Below are positions 18,509 to 26,953 of a DNA stretch of 26,953 nucleotides, piece after piece. Made by a program: the position numbers and the translations under genes. The stretch's first letter is position 1. Every line of letters begins with the position of its first letter. The notes under the pieces were generated by a model. It did not search any database. It saw only the letters and a program-made list of their open reading frames with translations, and was not told the origin of the DNA. Origin of the DNA: Isotricha intestinalis. Lineage: Eukaryota > Ciliophora > Litostomatea > Vestibuliferida > Isotrichidae. The stretch is taken from assembly GCA_023807065.1 (NCBI GenBank), contig JAJJLU010003861.1, positions 1-26,953 on the forward strand. The letters are read 5' to 3'.

Positions 18509-19585
18509 TTAGCATTTATCAAATAAATCTTCATTATCTTTTAATAAAAATTTCGCTGAATCACAAATTCTTTTAAATCTATCTTGATGTAATAAGATTC
18601 CTCCATACCATCTGCTAACATTAACATAAACATTAACAATTTTCATTTTTTTAATAATTCCTAATAATCTAATTCCAGCTTCATCTTCACCATCATCATC
18701 ATAATCTTCAATAATTTCTTTAAATTGATTAATATATCTATAAGCAGAAATATTATGAGTAGCTCTTTTAATTTTTTTTTGAGATAATAAATATGATTTA
18801 TATAAATCTACTTCTTCTTTATTTAATACTTTTATTGCATGAGCTTGAAAAACTGAAGCTCTATCTATTATTGTTTCTCCTACTACACCTCCATATTTAA
18901 AGAAATTACTATATAAATCTTTTTTATTTTCTTCTTCTTCTTCTTCTTCATTTTCTTCTTTTTCTTCATTTTCTTCTTTTTCTTTTAATTTCTTTTCTGT
19001 ATATTTATTTTCATTTTTAATATGAGTTTTATTATTTTCATAACGAAAATCTTTGAAATCTTCATTTGCTCCTGTTTTGATAAATAAAAAATTTTCTGTT
19101 GACATATCTTTATTTATTATATTCATTTCTTTTATTTCAGATATTAAATTTAATAAATTATCTTTTGATATTGAATCTTCTATTGATAATTTTGTATTTT
19201 CTATTATATTATAAATATATGGTTCAATTATATCTGAAATATTTTTACTTAAATTATCAATAATTTTTTTATTATTTCTTATCCAATAAATAAAAAATTG
19301 AGAAATTAATACTCTTGTTTTTTTATCATAAGTAAATTTAATCCAAAAAGGAAAAAACATAATATCATTTCCTAAAATTAAATCATCCATTTTCATTTTT
19401 GAAAGTAAATCAATTGTTGAATTATTAACATATATTTCATGTTTTAATTTAATCAAAAAAGAAAAATTATCTTCATTAAATGAAATTTCATTTATTTCAT
19501 CATCATACATTGATTTAATTAATTCATAATCTGATATTATTGAATCATTTGATTCTTCTGGAATTTGAATACTTATTGTTATCAT
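18509..19585 (-). CDS. IMPACT/Yih1-like protein (RWD plus IMPACT domain)
   Basis: 358 residues. The N-terminal part (about 12-130) resembles an RWD domain. A Glu-rich linker follows (200-222), and the C-terminal part (about 230-350) is an IMPACT/UPF0029 domain with DRASVFQAHA (241-250), ATHNISAYR (275-283), DDDGEDEAGIRLL (296-308) and VNVSRWYGGILL (321-332). In yeast and animals, Yih1/IMPACT binds GCN1 through its RWD domain and restrains the kinase GCN2, tuning the response to amino-acid starvation; the same role is likely here but not shown. The length is a little above the usual 260-320, mainly because of the linker. Head-to-head with the next gene with 71 bp between starts. Confidence 0.9.
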   Translation of the reverse strand: MITISIQIPEESNDSIISDYELIKSMYDDEINEISFNEDNFSFLIKLKHEIYVNNSTIDLLSKMKMDDLILGNDIMFFPFWIKFTYDKKTRVLISQFFIYWIRNNKKIIDNLSKNISDIIEPYIYNIIENTKLSIEDSISKDNLLNLISEIKEMNIINKDMSTENFLFIKTGANEDFKDFRYENNKTHIKNENKYTEKKLKEKEENEEKEENEEEEEEENKKDLYSNFFKYGGVVGETIIDRASVFQAHAIKVLNKEEVDLYKSYLLSQKKIKRATHNISAYRYINQFKEIIEDYDDDGEDEAGIRLLGIIKKMKIVNVYVNVSRWYGGILLHQDRFKRICDSAKFLLKDNEDLFDKC

Positions 19586-19656
19586 TTTTTAGTTTTAATA
19601 AAATTAAACTCGTCATTTTGAAAAAAATTATTTTTTTAAATATTTATAAATAAAAA
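19586..19656. promoter_or_regulatory. Shared promoter region, IMPACT-like / basic protein
   Basis: 71 bases between divergent start codons, so transcription of both genes must be driven from here. No specific element is recognised. Confidence 0.4.
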
Positions 19657-20634
19657 ATGGGAAATAAAGAATGTAATAATATTAGTGATAATGATAATAG
19701 TTATAGTGATAATGAAAATACAAATAAAAAAAAAAATAATCTTTCTATTGAAAAGCCAAAAAATACTAATAATTCTCTTGATTTTATTCATAAAGACGAT
19801 AATTATATTATAAAAAAATCATTTAATGAAAAAAAGAAAATTTCGAAATTAAAATCTTGTAAATTAAATAAAATTTTACAAAAAAATAAAGAAAATATTA
19901 TTTATAATGGATTAAAATTTTCAGAAGATTATAATATAAAAAATAATATTTCAATAAATTTTTTTTTTAATTTTTTAAAATTTAATGAAGAAAATATAAC
20001 ATTTGATTATGAAAAAGATAATTTTTATAGTTATTCAAGTTTAAAAAATGAAACTTTATTTCAATTATATAATGATTATAATAATAAAGTAAGAGAAGTA
20101 AATATAAAAATATATTCTGATTATTTATTAAATGATACAATTCAAACAAGAAAAAAAAGAACTCATTCAAATGATGAAAATAATAAAATTAAAAATAAAA
20201 AAACAATTAAAAAGAAAAAAACACAAAATATAAGTTTTGAAAAAATTAATAATAATCATAAAAATATTAATAAAGAATTTAATAATTCTTTATATTTTCA
20301 AAATTCAAATTATAATGATTTTTTTTCCAATAAAAATTCAGTCAAAAATTCTTTGAAAAAAATAGGAAAAAAAACAAATTCTTTCGAAAAAAAAAAATTA
20401 AGAAATTCTAAAATTTCAACAAGTGAAGAAAAAAAAGAAAAATCTTTTCATTTAAAATCACATTGTCAAAATAAACTAATTTATAATTCAATAACAAATG
20501 AAAAAATGATTAATAATATAAATAATAATTATCATAAAGAACATGAAATTTTTAAATCAAATAATATTAATGATGATAATAGAGTAGAAACACCACAATT
20601 TTATTCTCAATTAGGTAAATTTACAAAAAAATAA
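19657..20634 (+). CDS. Basic low-complexity protein, possible N-myristoylation
   Basis: 325 residues, not recognised. It begins MGNKEC, compatible with N-terminal myristoylation (Gly2) and palmitoylation (Cys6) and so with membrane attachment; this is a motif match only. The rest is Lys/Asn/Ser-rich with several strongly basic runs (about 165-190 and 230-260) that could act as nuclear signals or bind nucleic acid or acidic lipids. A short less biased segment follows the first third (about 85-150). The start ATG has the A-rich context shared by other genes here. It may be partly disordered. Confidence 0.6.
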   Translation: MGNKECNNISDNDNSYSDNENTNKKKNNLSIEKPKNTNNSLDFIHKDDNYIIKKSFNEKKKISKLKSCKLNKILQKNKENIIYNGLKFSEDYNIKNNISINFFFNFLKFNEENITFDYEKDNFYSYSSLKNETLFQLYNDYNNKVREVNIKIYSDYLLNDTIQTRKKRTHSNDENNKIKNKKTIKKKKTQNISFEKINNNHKNINKEFNNSLYFQNSNYNDFFSNKNSVKNSLKKIGKKTNSFEKKKLRNSKISTSEEKKEKSFHLKSHCQNKLIYNSITNEKMINNINNNYHKEHEIFKSNNINDDNRVETPQFYSQLGKFTKK

Positions 20635-20812
20635 AAATGAAATTTTTTTAAATGATTTAAAATCTAATAATGAATCAGACAATAATAAAAGTAAATTTTC
20701 ATTTTATTTTTAATTTAATATATAATGTATTCATAAAATAAGTAAAATATAAATTAAACAATTTAAGATTATTATCTAATAAATTTTTTAACTTTTTTTA
20801 TTTTATATAATA
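20635..20812. other. Intergenic region, convergent 3' ends
   Basis: 178 AT-rich bases between two facing genes; nothing beyond probable 3' untranslated regions is seen. Confidence 0.5.
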
Positions 20813-22255
20813 TTATATGTTTAGATTAAATAAATTGATTTTATTCTTTTTTTCTATTAAATCATCAATTTTTTTTAAGGAAAGAAATTTATTATCTATT
20901 TCAGTTATTGAATATATAAAAGTTTTTTTACTGAATTTTTCATCTACTAAAGTTTCTGGTTTAGCTTCTTTATTTTTTATTGATTTTAAAATATAATTTA
21001 AATATTCTAATAAAAATGTTTTAAAACCATTTATTAATTTATGAAAATCTGTTTGATAAAATTGATTTAATTTTTCTTCATTAAATTTAGGATATTCTTT
21101 TTTTTCTTTTTCATAAGAAAAAATTAAATTGTTTTTATCATATTTATATTTTTTAAAAGAAGCATCTCGTATTGATTCAACTAATTTATTATATTTAGAA
21201 ATAATATAATTTATAATCAAAAAAGTTAATTCATAATTTGAATTTAATAATTTAATTTTGCGAATTAAAAAATTTTCAAAATAAAAAAATAATCTTGTTA
21301 ATTTTCCATTTAAGTTGATTTTATTAAATATATGTGATTGATAAGAAGTAATTTGATTTGGTAAAAAAAATTTTAATGAAATATATTTTTTCCCTTCAAC
21401 ATAAAATCCACTTTGAACATATTCTAAATTATTTTTTGAATCTAAAACTTTAAATGTTGAATCATCAATTATTCCATATTTTTTTTTTATATCCAATAAA
21501 ATTTCTTCTAATTGATTTAAATTACTTATTTTTTTATCTTTATTATCTTCTTCTAATAAAATATTAATATTTTCATGAATTTTATTATTATCATATATTT
21601 CTTTTGAAAATAATGGATTTGGGTATAAAAAATTATTGTCTGGATATTTTTTTTGAATTAATTTTTTTATTGTACATAATTTTGAAAAATTAATTTCAAA
21701 ATTTTTCTTTGAAAAATAATTTAATAAATCTTTTGATATATGATTATTTAAACAAAATTTAAAATCAAATTCTCTGATTATATTATCTAAAATTCTATTA
21801 TTTCCTATTATTTTTGTTGAAAATATTTCTATTAAATTTATTATTGAATGAGATAAAATTTCATTTTTTAATATTTCTAAGTAAAAAAAATAAGTAATTG
21901 AAATAATTTCATAAAATAAAAATATATTTTTCTTATTAAAATTCGAAAAATCAATTTCATCTAAATTTTTATTTAACTTTTTAATACATCTATTTAAGAT
22001 ATAAGGACATAATTTATTATCTTTTTCAAATAAATATCTCATTAATAATATTTTAAATAATTTCCAATTTTCTTTTAAACTTAAATTATGTTCATCGTTT
22101 AAATAAGAGAATAAAATAAAATTTTGTAAATTATTAATATCATTATTCCTACTGTCTTCGTTGTATAATATATTTAATAAAGAAGATATATCATAAATTT
22201 CTTTATTATTCAATTTATTTAATGGATCTAAAATTTTAAAATAATCTTTATTCAT
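20813..22255 (-). CDS. Hypothetical protein, 480 residues
   Basis: I do not recognise this protein. It is Asn/Lys/Ile/Leu-rich but not repetitive, with regular hydrophobic spacing that suggests a folded, mostly helical protein. No transmembrane segment or signal peptide is evident. The segment at about 290-330 (QSGFYVEGKKYISLKFFLP) has a beta-like pattern and is the most distinctive part. Starts MNKDYFKILDPL; ends in TAA. It diverges from the phosphatase gene with 135 bp between this start and the upstream ATG of the phosphatase. Confidence 0.7.
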   Translation of the reverse strand: MNKDYFKILDPLNKLNNKEIYDISSLLNILYNEDSRNNDINNLQNFILFSYLNDEHNLSLKENWKLFKILLMRYLFEKDNKLCPYILNRCIKKLNKNLDEIDFSNFNKKNIFLFYEIISITYFFYLEILKNEILSHSIINLIEIFSTKIIGNNRILDNIIREFDFKFCLNNHISKDLLNYFSKKNFEINFSKLCTIKKLIQKKYPDNNFLYPNPLFSKEIYDNNKIHENINILLEEDNKDKKISNLNQLEEILLDIKKKYGIIDDSTFKVLDSKNNLEYVQSGFYVEGKKYISLKFFLPNQITSYQSHIFNKINLNGKLTRLFFYFENFLIRKIKLLNSNYELTFLIINYIISKYNKLVESIRDASFKKYKYDKNNLIFSYEKEKKEYPKFNEEKLNQFYQTDFHKLINGFKTFLLEYLNYILKSIKNKEAKPETLVDEKFSKKTFIYSITEIDNKFLSLKKIDDLIEKKNKINLFNLNI

Positions 22256-22390
22256 ATATTTAAACTTTTAAAAAATAAAAAATAAAGTATAAAAAAGTCA
22301 TAGTAAAAATATTTCAAAAATTATTTTCAAATTAAAAAAAAAATAAACAAAATATGCAATTAAATATTTAAATTTTTTTAAATTATTTAA

Positions 22391-23400
22391 ATGCAAACAA
22401 AAAAAAATCAAAAAGATGAAATAATAAATTCCATAATAGAAAGACTTCCTTCAAAATATACAGACTTAAGTTTTGATTTAAACAAGTAAAATAAATATAT
22501 ATAAAACCAAAAAAAAAAATTAAAAATAGAATAATTTCAATAATTCAATCATCAATAATAATTCAAAAAATGAATGAACCAATAAAGAAAAATTTAAATA
22601 AATCAGAAGAAGAAATAAAAAATGAATTTCTGTTATTAAAAAAATTAATAGATAATGATGAAAAACATTATTCAAAATTAGTAGAAGAAAGCGATAAAAA
22701 TAGATATTGTGATATAAGGCCATATATATATAATAAAGTTCCTTTATCAAATAATAATTATATAAATGCTTCATTTATAAATATTCCAAAAAAAAATTTT
22801 TCTATTGTTACTCAAGGTCCTTTAGAAAATACAATTGAAGATTTTTGGCAAATGATTTTTGATTATAATATTAAAGTGATTATTATGTTATGTAAATTAA
22901 CTGAAAATGGAAAAGAAAAATGTTTTGATTATTGGAATGAAGAAAATTTATCTTTTGATGTTCAATTAATTGAAGAAAAGAAAGAAAATAATAATTTTAA
23001 AATAAGGAAATTTAAAGTTAGTAAAAGAGGAAATATTAAAAATATTATTCAATATAATTTTATTGGATGGAATGATCATAATGTTCCTTTAATAAATGAT
23101 ATTTTTGAAATATTTATATATATGTTTAAATTATCTGATAATTATAAAGGAAATTTCCCAGTTCTTATTCATTGTTCGGCTGGAGTTGGAAGAACTGGTA
23201 CTTTTCTTTCATTATATATTTTATATAAAGAAATTGAAAGGCAAGTTAATAATGTTGAAATTAAATTTTCTATTTTTAATCTTGTTAGAAAATTAAAAGA
23301 AATGAGATTATTTTTTGTCGAAAATATTTTGCAATATAATTTCTTATATAACTTCACTGAAAAAATGTTATGTTATTTTCAAAATAAAATTAAAAAATAG
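22391..23400 (+). CDS. Protein tyrosine phosphatase, probably two exons
   Basis: The main exon encodes 276 residues from the ATG at 22570 and is a single classical PTP domain. It has KNRYCDI (43-49, phosphotyrosine loop), QGPL (82-85), DFWQM (91-95), GWNDHNVP (166-173, WPD loop with Asn in place of the usual Pro but Asp169 kept), the active site HCSAGVGRTG with Cys202 and Arg208, and Gln255 of the Q loop. All catalytic residues are present, so it should dephosphorylate tyrosine residues. An upstream open stretch (22391-22485, MQTKKNQKDEIINSI...) ends at a GT, and splicing to the AG at 22529 keeps the PTP frame, adding 45 residues. The PTP assignment is firm; the first exon is tentative. Confidence 0.85.
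22486..22529 (+). other. Possible short intron in PTP gene
   Basis: 44 bases from GTAAAATAAA to AAATAG. Removal joins the upstream ATG frame to the PTP frame with the phase preserved. A match by chance has about a one-in-three probability, so this remains a proposal. Confidence 0.45.
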
Positions 23401-23609
23401 AATTTCGAAAAAAAATTATATAATAATTAATTATTCACTTAATTATTAAAAAACAAAATAAAATCTTTTTTAAAAAAAATAATTTCTTTATAATCTTTAT
23501 TTATTTATTAAATCTATTTTTAAAATCATTTAATTATTCTTTAAGTTGGAATTTTCATTTGTTTAACTATTTTTCATTCATTTTAAATCAAATATTATTT
23601 TTTAAATTT

Positions 23610-25220
23610 TTAATGTTTTATAAGTAGTTTTATTAAAATTATTATAATATTTAGCATCATTTCAGGAATTAATATGAAATATAATATTGATGAGAATGAA
23701 TTTTGAAAATTTAATTTTGTTGAATTTAAAGAAAAGAAATAATATGAAAGTGAAGAAAATATAATAATTATAGTTTTAAATAAAGATGTTAAATATTGCT
23801 TTAGTTTTTGTAATTTTCTCATACTTTCACTTTGAATATTAAATTCTTTAGAAATATAAATCTGAAACATTTGAATAATAAAACTATTAATTAAATTTCT
23901 AATTAAATTGAAAATAAAAAGCAATAAGATAACTATAATTTCATAATTTCTATTAATTATTATATAAATATAACTACCAATACCATCTAATAAAGTAAAT
24001 AAAATTAATAAAATTAAATGAAATATCATTTTATTAGAAAGTTTTTTTCTTGAAATTTGTTTCTTTATTAATCTTCTTGTTAAAGGATAATTTAAAATAC
24101 TAAAAATTAAATTATATAAAGAAAAATAAATACCAATACTTAAAGAATTAAATTTAAATTTATTATACAAAAACATAATAATCCAAATGAAAAAAATAGA
24201 ATCATTAATATTTAGAAAAATATAAATAAAAGTAAATTTTAATTCTTTATTATTTTGTTCATGATTATTTCTAATGTTTTTATTAGTTAATTGAACACTT
24301 TCTAAACGACTAAAATTTCCAGGTGAAATAGGATTATCAGAATTATTATTTGTATTTTTTTGTTTATTATCTATTGATTCTATTTCTTTACTATTATTAT
24401 TAGTTTCATATCTATTTGTATTATTTTCATTATTTGCTATTTTTGATTGAACGCTTCTTTCAAAAGTATCATCACTATTTGCTATTGATGATTCACTTTT
24501 TTTTTTATTAATTTTTTTCTCACTTTTTTCTTTTTCATTTTGATTTGAAATTTCTATTGAAAATTTTTTACTTGATTTTATTGTATTATTCTCTGAATCA
24601 TTATATAATACATTTATTTGTGTTGTTTTTTTCTCTAAGAATAATTTTAAATAATTTAATCTAATCATTATTATTGTTATTGTTATTGAAAATATATTTA
24701 TTAAGAAAAGAGTAATTGAAGGTAACATAAATTTATTTTTTTTATTATGATTATTGAATTGGAAAATATTTATTGGTATTATTATTGAAATTAAAGTTGA
24801 TAAAGATTTAATTATATATAATATTAAACCAAAATCTTTTTTAAGGGATAATTCAAGAAAAATATTTTCTGTCATTGTTGTTAAATTATTTGAAAAACCT
24901 AATAGAAATCTATATATTAATAAGGAATGATATGATTTTATAAAAATAAAACTTAAGTTGAACATCGACAAAAAAAATAAAGATATTAATATTAAAAGAC
25001 TTGATGAAAAATATTTATTTAAGAAAATCCAAAAATAATTTCCTAAAAATTTTCCAAATTCATGTATTGAATATATATTACCAATGATATACCATTTTGG
25101 ATTTTCATTTATTTGAATTAAATTTTCATATAATATTGGTATGATAAAAAAATTTGAACTTGTATTTGATGCTAAAAAAAAAAATAAAAAAATTGATTTT
25201 AATAATTTATCATTTGACAT
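23610..25220 (-). CDS. MFS transporter
   Basis: 536 residues with about 12 hydrophobic segments in two groups of six: about 6-27, 43-67, 74-94, 100-120, 130-153 and 163-187, then six more between about 340 and the C-terminus. An MFS-like signature YRFLLGFSNN follows the start of segment 4. The central cytoplasmic loop (about 190-335) is unusually long and is Ser/Asn/Lys/Glu-rich low complexity. The substrate cannot be told. The topology is a reading of hydrophobicity, not a prediction run. It converges with the phosphatase gene and diverges from the last gene. Confidence 0.75.
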   Translation of the reverse strand: MSNDKLLKSIFLFFFLASNTSSNFFIIPILYENLIQINENPKWYIIGNIYSIHEFGKFLGNYFWIFLNKYFSSSLLILISLFFLSMFNLSFIFIKSYHSLLIYRFLLGFSNNLTTMTENIFLELSLKKDFGLILYIIKSLSTLISIIIPINIFQFNNHNKKNKFMLPSITLFLINIFSITITIIMIRLNYLKLFLEKKTTQINVLYNDSENNTIKSSKKFSIEISNQNEKEKSEKKINKKKSESSIANSDDTFERSVQSKIANNENNTNRYETNNNSKEIESIDNKQKNTNNNSDNPISPGNFSRLESVQLTNKNIRNNHEQNNKELKFTFIYIFLNINDSIFFIWIIMFLYNKFKFNSLSIGIYFSLYNLIFSILNYPLTRRLIKKQISRKKLSNKMIFHLILLILFTLLDGIGSYIYIIINRNYEIIVILLLFIFNLIRNLINSFIIQMFQIYISKEFNIQSESMRKLQKLKQYLTSLFKTIIIIFSSLSYYFFSLNSTKLNFQNSFSSILYFILIPEMMLNIIIILIKLLIKH

Positions 25221-25549
25221 TTTATATTTCTATTATAAAAAAAAGAATAAAAATATAATAAAAAAGAAATAATATATTTTTTCTTTGCTTTTTTTTGATA
25301 GAAATTAAATTAAAAAAAATTAAATATAATAAGAAAATAATAGTTTAAGTGAATTAATAATGTTTTTAATAAATAAGAATTTTCAAATTTAGATTAAACA
25401 TTATATTTTTTAGAAAATAAATAAATATACTTAAATAATTAAATAAACAAGTTTTTAATAAATAAAATATAAAAATTTTTTGATTAATTTATATTTAAAT
25501 TAATTTTTAATTTAAAAATTTTGAAAAAGAAAAAATTTAACAGAAAAAA
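25221..25549. promoter_or_regulatory. Divergent intergenic region
   Basis: 329 bases between the MFS and the last coiled-coil gene, which point away from each other, so it should hold both promoters. It is nearly all A and T, and no gene or specific motif is seen. Confidence 0.45.
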
Positions 25550-26770
25550 ATGGATTCTTTGAGAAATGAAAAAATAAATAGTTATGAAAATATTTTAGGA
25601 GATTTAGATGAAAAAATATTAAATTATAAACAAACATTAAATTATTATCCTAACAAAGATAATACAAAAATCATTAAATTTGATAAATTAAATCAAAAAA
25701 AAATTAATGAAGAAGATAAATCTTTTTTTGATTTAATTTCTAAATATCAATTAGATAATTCTAATTTACAATATGAAAATTTTTATCTTAAAAAACAAAA
25801 TAAATTTTTAGAAGATGAATTACAAAAAACAAATGAAAAATATACAAAATTAAAAAATAAATTTGAAGAGTTAAATAAAAAATTAATTGAATTTGAAAAA
25901 ATAAAAGAAGAAAATTTAAAAAATATAAATGAAAAATATATAAATATATTAAATGAAATACAAGTAGAAAAAAAAAATATAAAAAAAGATAATTCATTAT
26001 TATCAATAGAAAAATTAATAAATAATAATAATATAACTTTTCAAAATTTAGGAATTAAATTAGATTCAAATAAAATATTAAATATAGAAACTTTAGAATT
26101 AATATTAACTAAATTTATAGAAGAAAATAAAAAATTAAACAAAAAAATAGAAGAACAAACAACAATAATAAATTCACTAAATACATTAAATTCAAATAGA
26201 ACAATAGAAAATCAAATAAAAATATCAGAAAAAAATAATATAAATAAATTATTTAAAGAAACTTTAAATCCAACTTTAAGTTTAACTAAAGAAAATACTT
26301 TATCTTCAGATAGATTATTAACTCAAAAAATATTTTCTAAAAAATTAGAAAATGAAAATTTTAATAATCAAACTTCAACAACAACAACAAAAAATATAAC
26401 AAATAAAAATATAACTAAACAAAATATAACTAATCAAAATATTAATCAATTAACTCCAATTCAAATAAAGAATAATGAAATAAATAATTTAAGTCCTTAT
26501 TCAAATTCTTCAAATATAAATTTAAATAAAATACCAATTTCAACAAGAGAAGAAATTAAATTTACTAAGAATTTAATTTTAAATAATAATAATAATCAAA
26601 TAATAAATAATCCTTTATTTGGTTTGAAATCAAAAATTGAAATTTTAGAAAATATGTTAAAAGATGTTAATGTATCATCTTCACAAAATGATATTAATTT
26701 AGATTCTCTTTCTTATTGTTATAGTAATAGTAATCCAAAAATCAATTATAATCAAGAAAATAATTTTTAA
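25550..26770 (+). CDS. Coiled-coil protein, Asn-rich C-terminus
   Basis: 406 residues, not recognised. Residues about 60-150 and 185-215 have heptad-like Leu/Ile spacing with Lys/Glu flanks (coiled coil). A Thr/Asn-rich repetitive region of NIT(N/K)(K/Q) type follows at about 275-310, and a Ser-rich C-terminus. This suggests a structural or scaffold protein. The start ATG is in an A-rich context and is the first in frame. Downstream, 26771-26953 holds only AT-rich sequence. Confidence 0.65.
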   Translation: MDSLRNEKINSYENILGDLDEKILNYKQTLNYYPNKDNTKIIKFDKLNQKKINEEDKSFFDLISKYQLDNSNLQYENFYLKKQNKFLEDELQKTNEKYTKLKNKFEELNKKLIEFEKIKEENLKNINEKYINILNEIQVEKKNIKKDNSLLSIEKLINNNNITFQNLGIKLDSNKILNIETLELILTKFIEENKKLNKKIEEQTTIINSLNTLNSNRTIENQIKISEKNNINKLFKETLNPTLSLTKENTLSSDRLLTQKIFSKKLENENFNNQTSTTTTKNITNKNITKQNITNQNINQLTPIQIKNNEINNLSPYSNSSNINLNKIPISTREEIKFTKNLILNNNNNQIINNPLFGLKSKIEILENMLKDVNVSSSQNDINLDSLSYCYSNSNPKINYNQENNF

Positions 26771-26953
26771 TTTAATTTATAATTTTTTTATATTTAAATA
26801 TTGAAAATTATATATTTTTATTTAAAATTATATTTATTGGTATTAAGATTCTTCTTTTATATTAAACAAGATTTTGAAAATGAATAAAATTTATAAATAG
26901 GAAAAAAACAATATTTTATAAATATAAATATAACTCATTTTGTGAAGATGATA

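Noticed and set aside
20580..20700. 3' intron extending the basic protein beyond 20634
   Set aside because: A GTAAAT follows TTAG near 20614, but the downstream sequence gives no convincing coding exon.
534..26770. Ciliate-type code with TAA/TAG read as Gln
   Set aside because: Genes with clear C-terminal domain ends stop at TAA or TAG, and Gln is encoded by CAA (rarely CAG) within domains.

Overview
The window is very AT-rich, gene-dense DNA from a single-celled eukaryote. It carries a kinesin, a MAP kinase, a Rab GTPase with a GT...AG intron, an NBR1-like protein, an IMPACT/Yih1 protein, a tyrosine phosphatase and an MFS transporter, and no bacterial operons or ribosome-binding sites. Proteins are rich in Asn, Lys and Glu. 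Of the 11 distinct genes with an intact 3' end, nine end in TAA and two in TAG, so TAA and TAG are real stops and the Tetrahymena-type code is excluded. The ERK7-like kinase with a TDY activation motif, the style of the Rab and the short introns suggest a protist with a standard code. A litostome/rumen-type ciliate fits, but anaerobic fungi and other AT-rich protists cannot be excluded.

The dominant structure is a giant inverted repeat. Bases 1-7322 are mirrored by 7501-14822 (position x pairs with 14823-x) around a 178-bp unique spacer (7323-7500). I found nine base differences and no length difference between the arms. Each arm holds, from outside to inside: the 5' end of a large coiled-coil gene, a kinesin-7-like motor, an ERK7/MAPK15-like kinase, a ZZ plus FW (NBR1-like) protein, a Rab GTPase with one intron, and an RRM-like gene. 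The RRM-like gene runs into the centre and is cut off differently in the two copies. The window begins inside the left arm, so the palindrome may continue or the assembly may simply stop there. The layout matches a fold-back (inverted duplication with loss of the sequence beyond), either real in the cell or made during DNA amplification or assembly.

From 14823 to the end the sequence is single-copy: the rest of the 1257-residue coiled-coil protein, an IMPACT/Yih1 homologue, a short basic protein of unknown function, a 480-residue protein of unknown function, a tyrosine phosphatase with a probable extra 5' exon, an MFS transporter with a low-complexity central loop, and a second coiled-coil protein. 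Genes are mostly arranged head-to-head or tail-to-tail with 70-600 bp between them. Several divergent pairs share a promoter region of 70-100 bp.

A less obvious signal is that synonymous third positions change block by block between an A-ending and a T-ending style within single genes. It is sharpest in the MAP kinase, where 12 Val codons are all GTA and the next nine are all GTT.
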